Source of the DNA: Pullulanibacillus pueri
GTDB taxonomy: Bacteria; Bacillota; Bacilli; Bacillales; Sporolactobacillaceae
Direction of reading: 5' to 3'
Assembly: GCF_014639255.1 (NCBI RefSeq)
Contig: NZ_BMFV01000001.1
Span: 124,001-188,000, forward strand
Length of the DNA: 64,000 bases
The notes below the pieces were generated by a model that saw only the letters and a program-made list of their open reading frames with translations, ran no database searches and was not told the DNA's origin. Of the stretch, positions 37,650 through 46,323 are shown piece by piece. Every line of letters begins with the position of its first letter. Positions within the stretch are counted from its first letter, which is position 1. The position numbers and the translations under genes were made by a program.

Positions 37650-38654
37650 ATGGGACAGCGTGAAAAACTTGTTGAAGTTAAACATTTGAAGAAACATTTT
37701 ACAATGGGGAAGAGAAGTGTGTTGAAAGCCGTTGACGATGTTTCCTTTGATATTTATAAGGGGGAAACGTTTGGGCTTGTTGGTGAATCCGGGTGTGGAA
37801 AATCGACCACTGGCAGGACGATGATTCGACTTTATGATCGAACGGCAGGTCAAGTGCTCTTTAATGGTCAAGACATCCATCAATTAAATGCGAAAGAACA
37901 AATCGCCTTAACCAAGAACGTCCAAATGGTTTTTCAAGATCCTTATGCTTCCTTAAATCCACGTTCAACTGTAGCGGAAATTATAGCTGAGCCAATGGAT
38001 GTTCATGGTTTATATACTGGGAAAAAAAGAAAGCCAAGAATTCAGGAACTTTTAGAAATTGTCGGCCTCAATCGTGATCACGCCAATCGCTTTCCCCACG
38101 AATTTAGTGGTGGCCAGCGCCAGAGAATTGGTATAGCTCGTGCGCTTTCAGTAGATCCAGATTTTATTATTGCGGATGAGCCGATTTCCGCCTTAGATGT
38201 TTCTGTGCAAGCTCAAGTGGTGAATTTAATGAAGCAGTTACAAGAAGAGCGTGGCTTAACCTATCTATTCATTGCACATGATTTGTCAATGGTCAAACAT
38301 ATTAGTGATCGTATAGGCGTAATGTACCTTGGGAATATTGTTGAACTCACCTCGAGCGCAAGTCTGTACCAGAAGCCTTTACACCCTTATACTCAGGCAC
38401 TGCTTTCAGCCATCCCAATTCCTGATCCTGATATCGAAGACAAACGAGAACGGATTATATTAAAAGGGGAATTGCCAAGTCCTGTTAATCCTCCAAGTGG
38501 CTGTGTATTTCGAACGCGTTGTCCGGTAGCCATGGCTATTTGTGCCTCAGTAAAGCCGAGTTGGACAGAAGTGGATGATCAACATTATGTCGCTTGCCAT
38601 ATCTTCGAAGGTCAACAAGCGAAAAAAACGAAAGAAAAAATTGAGCAGTTATAG
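37650..38654 (+). CDS. ykfD: Oligopeptide ABC transporter ATP-binding protein
   Basis: A 334-residue OppF/DppF-type ATPase, partner of DppD. Walker [24 protein letters not shown], signature [13 protein letters not shown], Walker [13 protein letters not shown], and the C-terminal [12 protein letters not shown] cysteine motif. The position at the end of ykf matches B. subtilis ykfD. Confidence 0.92.
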   Translation: MGQREKLVEVKHLKKHFTMGKRSVLKAVDDVSFDIYKGETFGLVGESGCGKSTTGRTMIRLYDRTAGQVLFNGQDIHQLNAKEQIALTKNVQMVFQDPYASLNPRSTVAEIIAEPMDVHGLYTGKKRKPRIQELLEIVGLNRDHANRFPHEFSGGQRQRIGIARALSVDPDFIIADEPISALDVSVQAQVVNLMKQLQEERGLTYLFIAHDLSMVKHISDRIGVMYLGNIVELTSSASLYQKPLHPYTQALLSAIPIPDPDIEDKRERIILKGELPSPVNPPSGCVFRTRCPVAMAICASVKPSWTEVDDQHYVACHIFEGQQAKKTKEKIEQL

Positions 38655-38662
38655 GTGATGGT

Positions 38663-39448
38663 ATGGCATTTGAAAAACTAAAAATAGAGATTGAAACCCT
38701 TCTTCATTCCCTTAAAGGAAATTATAGTATTGCCATTGAAATGGCAGGGCAATTATTCACGCTAAATGCGCATCAAAGATGTGAGGCAGCAAGTGTTATC
38801 AAGATTCCTATATTGGTAGAGGCTTATCGACAATATGAAGAAGGAAAGATTCTTCTTGAGCAGCGCCTTCGTATTCCAAAAGAACAAAGAGTGGGAGGAT
38901 CAGGGGTCCTTACTCATTTGTCTCTTGAAGCGACCCTGACGATCAAAGACCTTTTGACTTTAATGATCATTGTTTCAGATAATACCGCCACGAACATAAT
39001 GATTGATCTATTAGGGCGGGAATCCATTCATCAATTGTGCCAGATCATAGGATGCCATCATACGAGTCTGCAAAGGAAGTTATTTGATCAAGCCGCTATT
39101 AAAGAAGGACGCCATAATGTTATTTCGGCTCATGATATCCTGCTATTTTTACGTGAGATTAGAAATGGAGAACGACTGAATGAGACCAGTCGGCGTGAGA
39201 TAATCAAGATCATGGAAGCTCAGCAACTCAGCAATAAATTACCATCACTTATCGTAGATTATGGTGATAACGATCCAGTGATTGCCCATAAAACCGGTGA
39301 AGTTCATGGTGTAGAACATGATGTCGGGATCATTCAGCATCAAGGACGTGAAGCGCTCGTTGTCATTCTTTTAACGGATTTGGAAAGCAATGCCGAAGGT
39401 CGCCAGGTCATAGGGAAGATCGGAAAGGCAATCATTGAACATATGTAA
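38663..39448 (+). CDS. Class A beta-lactamase-like serine hydrolase
   Basis: A 261-residue penicillin-recognising serine hydrolase. SxxK at S44-K47 (ASVIKIP), SDN at 105-107 and KTG at 210-212 are all intact. No signal peptide or TM helix is visible, so it would act in the cytoplasm, unlike true beta-lactamases. It follows ykfD by 8 bp and precedes a terminator. A peptidase or esterase step on imported muropeptides is inferred; it stands where LD-carboxypeptidase YkfA would be needed, which is missing. Confidence 0.85.
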   Translation: MAFEKLKIEIETLLHSLKGNYSIAIEMAGQLFTLNAHQRCEAASVIKIPILVEAYRQYEEGKILLEQRLRIPKEQRVGGSGVLTHLSLEATLTIKDLLTLMIIVSDNTATNIMIDLLGRESIHQLCQIIGCHHTSLQRKLFDQAAIKEGRHNVISAHDILLFLREIRNGERLNETSRREIIKIMEAQQLSNKLPSLIVDYGDNDPVIAHKTGEVHGVEHDVGIIQHQGREALVVILLTDLESNAEGRQVIGKIGKAIIEHM

Positions 39449-39479
39449 CTCATCTGTCTAAGGATAGGTGAGTTTTTTA
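39447..39479 (+). terminator. Terminator of the dpp/ykf operon
   Basis: AACTCATCT pairs with AGGTGAGTT (one wobble pair), then TTTTTATTT. It overlaps the stop codon of the last gene. Confidence 0.85.
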
Positions 39480-39497
39480 TTTAAAGACCGGCAAGCA

Positions 39498-39558
39498 TAA
39501 ATTTCTAATCATTAGGACGGTGTGGATTTTTGCTACAGACGCTCGCTTTCTGTAGAAG
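39498..39558. repeat. Dispersed repeat family R1, truncated copy
   Basis: It begins ATAAATTTCTAATCATTAGG, then GGTGTGGATTTTTGCTACAG and ACGCTCGCTTTC. It aligns with 63408-63479 and shares the CTACAG..CGCTCGCTTTC block with the longer copies. The frame at 39522-39740 starts inside it and is not credible. Between 39559 and 39829 nothing was recognised. Confidence 0.55.
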
Positions 39559-39829
39559 TCACATTCACTGACATGGAAGGGAGAGCCTTCTCTATTGTTC
39601 AAGTGGAAAAAAACAAGGTTAAAGAGTGGGACTCTAAGGTCTCACTTTCCATGTGGTCGGATCATTTTAACAGGGTGCCATGCTCGCTTTTAACGGATGT
39701 AACCTTATTTTATCTTGTACTTATTGCTTTGTGTCAATAGAAGGTGTGAAAAAGGGCCTATACAAAACTAGTTATATTGTAGTGGTTTTCCCAAAAGAGG
39801 GAATATTCGTTCTTTTATGTTATGAATTC

Positions 39830-39838
39830 TGATATAAT
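39830..39838 (+). promoter_or_regulatory. Extended -10 promoter of the holin-like toxin
   Basis: TGATATAAT is an extended -10 element (TGn-TATAAT). The -35 region 17 bp upstream (TTCTTT) is weak. Transcription would begin near 39845, about 50 nt before the toxin ATG. Confidence 0.65.
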
Positions 39839-39895
39839 ATAGTAACGGCAAGGGAATCCTAAGCCCCGCGCATTTCCCTGAGGAGGTGCTCGGGC

Positions 39896-39973
39896 ATGTC
39901 CGTATTCGAAGCTTTGACGTTGATGCTCGACTTTGGGCTTTTGATCACGGCTTTATTGGACAAGAAAAAATAG
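39896..39973 (+). CDS. Type I toxin, holin-like toxin family
   Basis: A 25-residue peptide: MSVFEALTLMLDFGLLITAL followed by LDKKK. A short start, a single TM helix and a lysine tail are the hallmark of the putative holin-like toxins (Hol_Tox) found in bipartite type I systems of Firmicutes. GAGGAGG lies nine bases before the ATG. The toxin would insert into the cytoplasmic membrane. Its mRNA ends at the hairpin at 40067-40103 and is overlapped on its 3' side by an antisense RNA. Confidence 0.85.
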   Translation: MSVFEALTLMLDFGLLITALLDKKK

Positions 39974-40122
39974 ACCAGTCTTATTTAAAGACATTGGTCT
40001 ATGCGGAAGGCTTTTAGCCACTGCGTTAATTAATCCTGTGCGCTGGGGCATCAGAATCCTTTGTCGGTGGTCGTGGGTGGTGGTGCACCTACGGCCACTT
40101 TTTAATTGTATGCTTAAACCCT
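39964..40122 (-). ncRNA. Antisense antitoxin RNA of the type I system
   Basis: A predicted transcript of about 160 nt on the minus strand. It starts near 40122 from the promoter at 40129-40156 and ends in the hairpin AGACCA-AT-GTCTT / AAGAC-TGGTCT (39972-40000) with a TTTTTT tail at 39965-39970. It is complementary to the last bases of the toxin gene and the whole 3' UTR up to the toxin terminator, an overlap of about 140 nt, the tail-to-tail arrangement of txpA/RatA and bsrG/SR4. Antitoxin activity is inferred from this layout. Confidence 0.75.
40067..40103 (+). terminator. Terminator of the toxin mRNA
   Basis: GTGGTCGTGGGTG pairs with CACCTACGGCCAC over 13 bp including two G-U pairs, followed by TTTTT. 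Confidence 0.85.
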
Positions 40123-40128
40123 ACAATC

Positions 40129-40156
40129 ATTATACCTATTTATTTTTTTATGTACA
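40129..40156 (-). promoter_or_regulatory. Promoter of the antisense RNA
   Basis: On the minus strand TGTACA (-35, 40156-40151) and a perfect TATAAT (-10, 40134-40129) are 16 bp apart. Confidence 0.65.
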
Positions 40157-40282
40157 GTGATGTAATGGAAACTTAGTGTTTCTTTTATCTATAAAAAGCA
40201 GCAACGCATCAAATAAGGGTTTCATGTTTCAAAAAATGGGGAAATATATAAGCTTAGGATATAGAAAATAAGGATGAGTGAC

Positions 40283-41821
40283 ATGGCAAAATTAGATATT
40301 TCAAAGTATGAAAAGAAAATGGAGCTCCGCAATATTAAAATGGAGGACATTGATGATATTCTGGAATTACAGAAACGTTGTTTTCCTGGGATGGATCCAT
40401 GGAAACGAGATCAACTCGAGAGTCATCTTAAAATTTTCCCTGAAGGACAATTTTGTATCACCTATGAAGGTAAAATTATTGGTTCGTGTTCCAGTTTGAT
40501 AATTAACTTTGAAGAATATGATAACAACCATACATGGGATGATATTACAGATGAAGGATATATAACCAACCACAATCCGGATGGAGACAACCTGTATGGT
40601 ATCGAAGTGATGGTTGATCCTGAATTTAGGCGCATGAAAATAGGCAGACGCTTATATGAAGCTAGAAAAGAATTGGCTCGAGAACTCAATCTTGAGAGTA
40701 TTCTCATTGGGGGTCGAATTCCTGGTTATCATGACCATGCAGATTCTCTTACACCAAGGGAGTACGTCGAAGAAGTGATTGAAAGGAACTTATATGATCC
40801 TGTTTTAACGTTTCAACTAATGAATGGCTTTGTACTTAAACGGATTAATGCCCATTATTTGCCGGATGATGTTGCTTCCGAAGAATATGCTACGCTAATG
40901 GAATGGAACAATATCGATTTTCGGCAAAAAGCCAAGCGCCAGTTTCTAACGTCACTTCCTGTTCGAATTTGTGTCATCCAATACATGATGAAGAAAATTG
41001 AAAGCTTTGATGATTTTGCAACACAGGTTGAATTCTACACAGATGTTGCGTCGAATTATCGATCAGATTTTGCGGTCTTTCCGGAGATTTTTACAACTCA
41101 GCTTATGAGCTTTTTGGATGAAAAAAGTCCCAGCTTAGCGGTTCGAAAGCTGGCGACGTTTACCGAAGATTATCTAAAGCTTTTTAGTGAACTTGCAGTG
41201 AAATATAATGTCAATATTATCGGTGGATCACATTTCGTTGAGGAAGATCATCATATTTATAATGTCGCCCACTTGTTCCGTCGTGATGGCACAATTGAGA
41301 AGCAATATAAACTCCATATTACACCTAACGAGCGGAAATGGTGGGGGATTAAACCAGGAAATGACGTTCATGTCTTTGATACCGATTGCGGTAAAATTTC
41401 TATCTTAGTGTGTTATGATATTGAGTTTCCTGAACTAGCGCGAAAGGTCACGGATATGGGAGCATCGATAATTTTCACACCTTTTTGCACCGATGAACGT
41501 CAAGGCTATATGCGCGTGAGAGTGTGTGCTCAAGCACGGGCCATTGAAAATCAAATCTATACCGTGATTTCAGGAACCGTCGGGAATTTGCCTTCTGTTG
41601 AAAATATGGACATTCAATATGCTCAGTCAGGAATCTTTGCTCCTTCGGATTTTGCTTTTCCTAGAGATGGTATCGTTGGAGAGTGCTCGGCTAATATAGA
41701 AACAGTCGTTGTTGGGGATGTTGATCTCGAACTGTTGCGTCGCTATCGAAAAACAGGTGATGTTTTACAACTCAAGGACCGTCGTAGTGATTTATATGAG
41801 GTAAGGTGGAAGAAAAAATAA
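40283..41821 (+). CDS. yhcX: GNAT acetyltransferase / carbon-nitrogen hydrolase fusion
   Basis: A two-domain protein of 512 residues, as in B. subtilis YhcX (513). An N-terminal GNAT domain lies at about 10-200 (GIEVMVDPEFRRMKIGRRLY binds acetyl-CoA). A nitrilase-superfamily amidohydrolase follows at about 225-505, with the Glu-Lys-Cys triad in VFPEIF, HITPNERKWWG and LVCYDIEFPE. The joined activities suggest amide hydrolysis coupled to N-acylation; the substrate is unknown. Start ATG 40283 is preferred to 40274 because AAGGATG then sits at the right distance. Confidence 0.9.
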   Translation: MAKLDISKYEKKMELRNIKMEDIDDILELQKRCFPGMDPWKRDQLESHLKIFPEGQFCITYEGKIIGSCSSLIINFEEYDNNHTWDDITDEGYITNHNPDGDNLYGIEVMVDPEFRRMKIGRRLYEARKELARELNLESILIGGRIPGYHDHADSLTPREYVEEVIERNLYDPVLTFQLMNGFVLKRINAHYLPDDVASEEYATLMEWNNIDFRQKAKRQFLTSLPVRICVIQYMMKKIESFDDFATQVEFYTDVASNYRSDFAVFPEIFTTQLMSFLDEKSPSLAVRKLATFTEDYLKLFSELAVKYNVNIIGGSHFVEEDHHIYNVAHLFRRDGTIEKQYKLHITPNERKWWGIKPGNDVHVFDTDCGKISILVCYDIEFPELARKVTDMGASIIFTPFCTDERQGYMRVRVCAQARAIENQIYTVISGTVGNLPSVENMDIQYAQSGIFAPSDFAFPRDGIVGECSANIETVVVGDVDLELLRRYRKTGDVLQLKDRRSDLYEVRWKKK

Positions 41822-41876
41822 CGTGAAAGGCAAGTCGTTTAAGTTTTTACGAAAAAGCGATAATGAATCTGAACTC

Positions 41877-41914
41877 AAGCATATCCATTGAGGTAGAAAT
41901 GGGTATGCTTTTTT
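41877..41914 (+). terminator. Terminator after yhcX
   Basis: AAGCATATCCATT pairs with AATGGGTATGCTT, followed by a TTTTTT tail. From here to 42187 no gene was seen; the promoter of the next lipoprotein gene should lie there. Confidence 0.85.
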
Positions 41915-42187
41915 ATTATAAAAGTCAGAAAATTGATTTGGCATTTTATGCTAAAATGAAATTGCAGATGGGGATTTAAAAGCTAAATTTTCCAAGAATA
42001 AGAAAGTCATCGAAGCAATAAAGTGATCAGGAGAAAAACTTGTCTTCATGGATAGGGACTTTGTGAAAGCCGAGTTTTCCTTAAGCAAGGGTCTTTAAAA
42101 AAGAGAGACAAAACAATAAAAGCATTCTATTCGCTACAGGGGTTGTTTCAAAGTGAAGGGACCAATTCATTACAAAGGAGGAAAATA

Positions 42188-42547
42188 ATGAAAAAGCGAT
42201 CCGTTGTTTTATCTCTTTTACTGATCATCCTAATGGTTACAAGTGCTTGCTCGACTACACAAAGGACCGCCTCTTGGGCTTATCGCTTCGTCGTTGTTGA
42301 TGGTATTTCATATAGTGCCTCAAAAAACAGCACTGTTACTAATAAAAGTGATGTTGGCAAAAAAATAGGTGTTGTAAAGCGAAATGTTGAAGATATGGAT
42401 GCAGGTCATAAAGCGTATGACCAGAAAAATTTTGACTCGAATTTTTTAAATAAAGGGACTTGTCTTTATGAAAGTCTTAAAAATAAAAAGGCTATTATCT
42501 ATGAGGAAAAGGATAAGTTTTATTTGATTACTCAAGTGGGAAATTGA
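42188..42547 (+). CDS. Small lipoprotein of unknown function
   Basis: A 119-residue protein with signal helix at residues 4-17 and a TSAC lipobox (Cys near 19), then a beta-rich domain of about 95 residues (AYRFVVVDGISYSAS, GTCLYESLKNKKAIIYEE, KFYLITQVG). It resembles short envelope lipoproteins seen across Bacillaceae, but I cannot name the family. Start ATG 42188 has AGGAGG upstream; the longer frame from 42143 is ignored. Confidence 0.75.
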   Translation: MKKRSVVLSLLLIILMVTSACSTTQRTASWAYRFVVVDGISYSASKNSTVTNKSDVGKKIGVVKRNVEDMDAGHKAYDQKNFDSNFLNKGTCLYESLKNKKAIIYEEKDKFYLITQVGN

Positions 42548-42597
42548 GTCGTGTTTATTTAGTGATATGAGGAAATAGAAGTTTTAAGGGGGTTTTT

Positions 42598-43104
42598 ATG
42601 AAAAGAGTCGTACTGATTGGTTCAGGGGGTTCAGGGAAATCGACGCTAGCCAGGCGATTAGGTGAAAAGCTAAATATTCATGTTTATCATCTTGATGCGT
42701 TATTTTGGAAACCACATTGGGTCAGTGTTCAAAAGGATGAGCAAAGACAAATTCAAAACGAGCTAGTGAAAAAAGAAGCATGGATTATAGATGGAAACTA
42801 TAGCGGTACAATGGAATTAAGACTTGTAGCAGCAGACACCATTATTTTTCTTGATATTCCTAGAATGATTTGTATCTACCGTGCGTTTAAAAGGATGCTC
42901 CAGTACCGAAATAAAACAAGACCAGACATGGGGGTGGGCTGTGAGGAGAGATTTGACTTAGATTTTTTTAAATGGATTTGGGATTATCCCAGAACTAAAA
43001 GGCCAGCCATTTTAAAAAGGCTAGAGCATTTGTCTCAAGACAAACGAGTGATAATTTTGACATCACCAAAAGAAGTTAAACGTTTTTTGGACAATGTCCA
43101 ATGA
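42598..43104 (+). CDS. P-loop kinase-like topology modulation protein
   Basis: A 168-residue P-loop NTPase of the adenylate-kinase-like FlaR/topology modulation group. Walker A GSGGSGKST at about 8-16, YHLDALFWKPHWV, and the LID-like stretch RFDLDFFKWIWDYPRTKRP. It probably phosphorylates a small substrate in the cytoplasm; the old topology label is not a biochemical assignment. Confidence 0.82.
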   Translation: MKRVVLIGSGGSGKSTLARRLGEKLNIHVYHLDALFWKPHWVSVQKDEQRQIQNELVKKEAWIIDGNYSGTMELRLVAADTIIFLDIPRMICIYRAFKRMLQYRNKTRPDMGVGCEERFDLDFFKWIWDYPRTKRPAILKRLEHLSQDKRVIILTSPKEVKRFLDNVQ

Positions 43105-43245
43105 GCTAGGGGAGACAATATATGCTTAGATTGGATTAGCTTGTAACGTATAAAGGGCAACTTTTACTGTTTATAATTCGACAAGATCACGAAAAAAACA
43201 ACAAAAAATATGATATAATAAAACAATCCAAAGGAGGTGAGAAAC

Positions 43246-43593
43246 TTGGAAGAAAAAATGAATATGATTTTAGAGCATGTCGCTTCACTTAGCGAAGGTA
43301 TGCAGCTGATTCATAATGAAGTTAAGGAAATTAGACAGGATTTAAATGAGTTTAAGACAGAAATGAATGAGTTTAAGACAGAAATGTATGAATTTAAAGC
43401 TGAAATGTATGAATTTAAAGCTGAAATGTATGAATTTAAAGCTGAAATGCATGAATTTAAAGCTGAAATGCATGAATTTCGTAAAAACACTGAGGACCGA
43501 TTAGATAGTATTGAAGGTCAGTTGAAAATTTTAAATGTTGATACTCTAAAGGTCCGGGCAGATGTTGATAAGCTTAAAAGCGTCAGACAATAA
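43246..43593 (+). CDS. Heptad-repeat coiled-coil protein
   Basis: A 115-residue soluble, acidic, wholly helical protein. Residues about 35-76 consist of six 7-residue units EFK(A/T)EM(Y/H/N), encoded by exact 21-bp tandem repeats, so the coiled coil is a perfect heptad array. The ends (LEEKMNMILEHVASLSEGMQ and VRADVDKLKSVRQ) are also coiled-coil-like. TTG start behind AAGGAGG; an extended -10 TGATATAAT lies at 43211-43219. Similar short proteins in Bacillales are unnamed. Unit number may vary by slippage. Confidence 0.75.
   Translation: MEEKMNMILEHVASLSEGMQLIHNEVKEIRQDLNEFKTEMNEFKTEMYEFKAEMYEFKAEMYEFKAEMHEFKAEMHEFRKNTEDRLDSIEGQLKILNVDTLKVRADVDKLKSVRQ
43348..43473 (+). repeat. Six tandem 21-bp units within the coiled-coil gene
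   Basis: Units begin at 43348, 43369, 43390, 43411, 43432 and 43453 and have the form GAATTTAAAGCTGAAATGTAT with few changes. Units 3-6 differ from each other by one base only. A partial seventh (GAATTT) follows. Confidence 0.95.
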
Positions 43594-43745
43594 TTATGCC
43601 TTCATTTCTATTTTTTCAGTCTTTTAAGACCCCATTGCAATAGACCTCTTAAATCACTCAAATTATTTAACAAACCATCCAATGCAGCATTACTTATTTA
43701 ACCAAACTGAGATAACTTCTGTGTCATTATCAAATGGGTAAGCAA

Positions 43746-43782
43746 AAGACCCTACTTCTCTTGAAAAAGAAAATAGGGTCTT
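43746..43782. terminator. Bidirectional terminator between the coiled-coil gene and tcyC
   Basis: AAGACCCTA and TAGGGTCTT form the stem around a long A/T-rich loop; T- and A-rich runs flank it. Confidence 0.7.
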
Positions 43783-43816
43783 AACACTTTTTATGATATG
43801 GGAATATTTTAGATGC

Positions 43817-44566
43817 TTAAATCGGATCAATTAATCTTGAGAGAAAGCTTTTCGTCCGCTCTTCTTTAGGGTGATTAAAGATGTCATCGGGACTGCCTTG
43901 CTCAAGAATCTTTCCTTGATCTAGAAGTACGATTTGGTCGGCAACCTCGCTGGCAAATTTCATCTCATGGGTAACAACGACCATCGTCATCCCTTCTAAA
44001 GCGAGTTCTTTCATTACGCCAAGAACTTCGCCGACAAGTTCAGGATCAAGAGCGGAAGTGGGTTCATCGAATAACAATACTTCAGGATTAACGGCCATTG
44101 CCCGTGCAATCCCTACACGCTGTTGTTGTCCCCCAGAAAGTTGTTCAGGGTAAGCCTGTGCTTTCTCCTTAAGGCCCACCTTGTCGAGAAGTTGTAAAGC
44201 TCGTGCTTCTGCTTCTTCTTGCTTTTTCCTTTGAACAATAACCGGTCCTTCCATAATGTTTTGCAGCACCGTCTTATGAGGAAAAAGGTTATAGGATTGG
44301 AAAACCATGCCTGACTTTCTTCGTAAGCTCAAAATGTCTTTTTGTTTTGGGACGTTTCCTTCTCCAAAAGTCATCTGAAAATCACCGACACGAAGCGCAC
44401 CTTTGGTTGGCATTTCTAATAAATTCATACAACGTAAAAGGGTTGTTTTGCCGGATCCTGATGGGCCGATAATGACCATTACTTTACTTTTTTCGATATT
44501 TAGGTCAATGCCTTTAAGGACTTGGTGATCGCCAAAAGCTTTTTCAAGTTGTTTGATTTCTATCAT
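43817..44566 (-). CDS. tcyC: L-cystine ABC transporter ATP-binding protein
   Basis: A 249-residue polar-amino-acid ABC ATPase. Walker [26 protein letters not shown], signature [13 protein letters not shown], Walker [15 protein letters not shown] and the H-loop THEM. It is encoded after TcyA and TcyB and overlaps tcyB by four bases, the B. subtilis tcyABC order. Confidence 0.9.
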   Translation of the reverse strand: MIEIKQLEKAFGDHQVLKGIDLNIEKSKVMVIIGPSGSGKTTLLRCMNLLEMPTKGALRVGDFQMTFGEGNVPKQKDILSLRRKSGMVFQSYNLFPHKTVLQNIMEGPVIVQRKKQEEAEARALQLLDKVGLKEKAQAYPEQLSGGQQQRVGIARAMAVNPEVLLFDEPTSALDPELVGEVLGVMKELALEGMTMVVVTHEMKFASEVADQIVLLDQGKILEQGSPDDIFNHPKEERTKSFLSRLIDPI

Positions 44567-45255
44567 AAGCGGCTTCCTTTATTTGAAGAATGTAAATCAA
44601 AATGACGCTCTAAGCGATTTTGCAATGAAGATAGAACCGTACTAAAGATCAAATAGATCACAGCAACTTCGCAATAGAGCAGCATGGGCTCATAGTAGCG
44701 AGCAGTAATCTGTTGGGCTTTTTGAAACATTTCCGTTACTGTTATACTCGCAGCCAATGAAGTGTCTTTAATGAGACTAATGAATGAATTCGATAAGGGT
44801 GGTACAGAAACTTTTAATGCCTGTGGAATAATGATCCGACGTAAGGCTTGATTTTTTGTCATACCTATTGAATAGGCAGCTTCCCATTGACCTTGAGGTA
44901 TCGATATAATAGCCGCTCTAATGATCTCAGATCCGTAGGCGCCGACACTCAAAGAAAAGCCAATGGAGGCAGCGAGAAAGGGCGAGAGGGTTAAGCCAAT
45001 ACTTGGTAGCCCAAAAAAGATAATAAATAACTGCACAATCAAGGGTGTCCCTCGAAAGATCCAAACATAAAAACGAGCGATAAGTTTTAAAGGTGTAACC
45101 GGTGAAAGACGTACTAATGCTGTTAAAAAGGCTAATAGCAGGCCAAAGAAAAAGGAAACTAAGGTTAATGGAATGGTAAATTCTACCCCAGCCTTAAGCA
45201 GAGGTAGAAAAGATTCAACAAAAATGTGATAGAGTCTTGCACTACGATCATCCAT
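44563..45255 (-). CDS. tcyB: L-cystine ABC transporter permease
   Basis: A 230-residue HisM-family permease with about five TM helices. [17 protein letters not shown] and the EAA-type stretch [25 protein letters not shown] are characteristic. It forms the channel of the cystine importer. Confidence 0.9.
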   Translation of the reverse strand: MDDRSARLYHIFVESFLPLLKAGVEFTIPLTLVSFFFGLLLAFLTALVRLSPVTPLKLIARFYVWIFRGTPLIVQLFIIFFGLPSIGLTLSPFLAASIGFSLSVGAYGSEIIRAAIISIPQGQWEAAYSIGMTKNQALRRIIIPQALKVSVPPLSNSFISLIKDTSLAASITVTEMFQKAQQITARYYEPMLLYCEVAVIYLIFSTVLSSLQNRLERHFDLHSSNKGSRL

Positions 45256-45266
45256 GAGAAATCCCC

Positions 45267-46085
45267 TTATTTAGAGACGTCTTCGTTAAAGTATTTTTTG
45301 GAGATTTTAAGGTAGGTTCCATCCTTTTTCATATCCGCTAGCGCTTTGTCGATGGCCTTAACAAGGTCGCTATTCCCTTTTCGAATCATCGCAGCACTAT
45401 CGGTAGCGTCGTTATCAGAATCCACACTTTTTATTGGTACATTGGGTTTTTGCTTTTTAAGATCTAAGTATGACAAACTGTCGTTAACGGTAGCATCAAT
45501 TCTGCCGGATGTTAGAAGATCGATGGCTTGGTTAAAGCCATCAACAGAAACGATTTGTGCTCCGTTTTTCTCAGCAATTTTACTTAAGTTACTCGTTAAT
45601 GATTGACCCGATTTTTTTCCTTTGAGATCAGCGAAGCTTTTAATATCATTATTGTCCTTGCTCACAATAAGAACGGCCTTGGAGACGATGTAGGGATCTG
45701 AGAAATCATATTTTTCTTTTCGCTCTGGTGTAACACCGACCTCATTAAAGACAACGTCAAAACGCTTGGAATCAAGACCTGCAATCATGCCGTCCCATTT
45801 TGTTTCAACAAAATTAGCTTTCACACCGATGCGTTTCGCAACTTCTTTAGCGATGTCCACATCAAAACCTGTTAATTTACCATTATCATCATGATAAGTA
45901 AAAGGTGCGTAGGTTCCTTCGGTTCCAATTTTTAAGGTGCCGCGATCTTTTATTTGATCAAGCAGTGTTTGTGAGCTACTTTTCGTATTTTTTTGTGCTG
46001 TATCATTATCATTATTCCCACAGCCCGCAAGAATGAGAATAGCAACCAAAATAAGACTAAAAAGTCCTAGAAATTTCTTTTGCAT
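45267..46085 (-). CDS. tcyA: L-cystine-binding lipoprotein
   Basis: A 272-residue family-3 solute-binding lipoprotein. Lipobox LAGC, then LKIGTEGTYAPFTYHDDNGK, KRFDVVFNEVGVTPERKEKY and KISKKYFNEDVSK at the C-terminus, which closely echo B. subtilis TcyA from memory. It captures cystine outside the membrane. The start was moved 12 codons in to ATG 46085 behind AGGAGG. Confidence 0.9.
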   Translation of the reverse strand: MQKKFLGLFSLILVAILILAGCGNNDNDTAQKNTKSSSQTLLDQIKDRGTLKIGTEGTYAPFTYHDDNGKLTGFDVDIAKEVAKRIGVKANFVETKWDGMIAGLDSKRFDVVFNEVGVTPERKEKYDFSDPYIVSKAVLIVSKDNNDIKSFADLKGKKSGQSLTSNLSKIAEKNGAQIVSVDGFNQAIDLLTSGRIDATVNDSLSYLDLKKQKPNVPIKSVDSDNDATDSAAMIRKGNSDLVKAIDKALADMKKDGTYLKISKKYFNEDVSK

Positions 46086-46171
46086 AAAAAAACCTCCTGT
46101 GTTTATGTAGTCATTAGACAACTCAAGAAAATGTTTTAATTCTATTATTCCTAGTTGATTAATGAGATTTA

Positions 46172-46200
46172 AATATAATCGACAAAATTTGCGGTGTCAA
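46172..46200 (-). promoter_or_regulatory. Sigma-A promoter of tcyABC
   Basis: On the minus strand TTGACA (46200-46195) and TATATT (46177-46172) are exactly 17 bp apart, about 85 bp upstream of the tcyA start. CTAGGAATAATAGAAT just downstream might be a repressor site (CymR controls tcy genes in B. subtilis), which I do not assert. Confidence 0.8.
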
Positions 46201-46323
46201 TAAAAATAACTCAGAGCTACTTTTATAAATTAACCACTATTCCAAAGGACCATGCACAGCATGCGGCTTTATTATAAAAGGGAGGGTTTAAGTGGTAAGA
46301 TAGAGGAGAATGGAGGAATGAGA

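Noticed and set aside
38663-39448. Antibiotic-resistance beta-lactamase
   Set aside because: The motifs are present but there is no export signal and the gene sits in a murein-peptide recycling operon.
39522-39740. 72-codon frame downstream of the dpp/ykf terminator
   Set aside because: It starts inside a truncated R1 copy and has no ribosome-binding site.
43348-43473. Possible CRISPR array
   Set aside because: The 21-bp units are contiguous without spacers and are in frame within a coding region.
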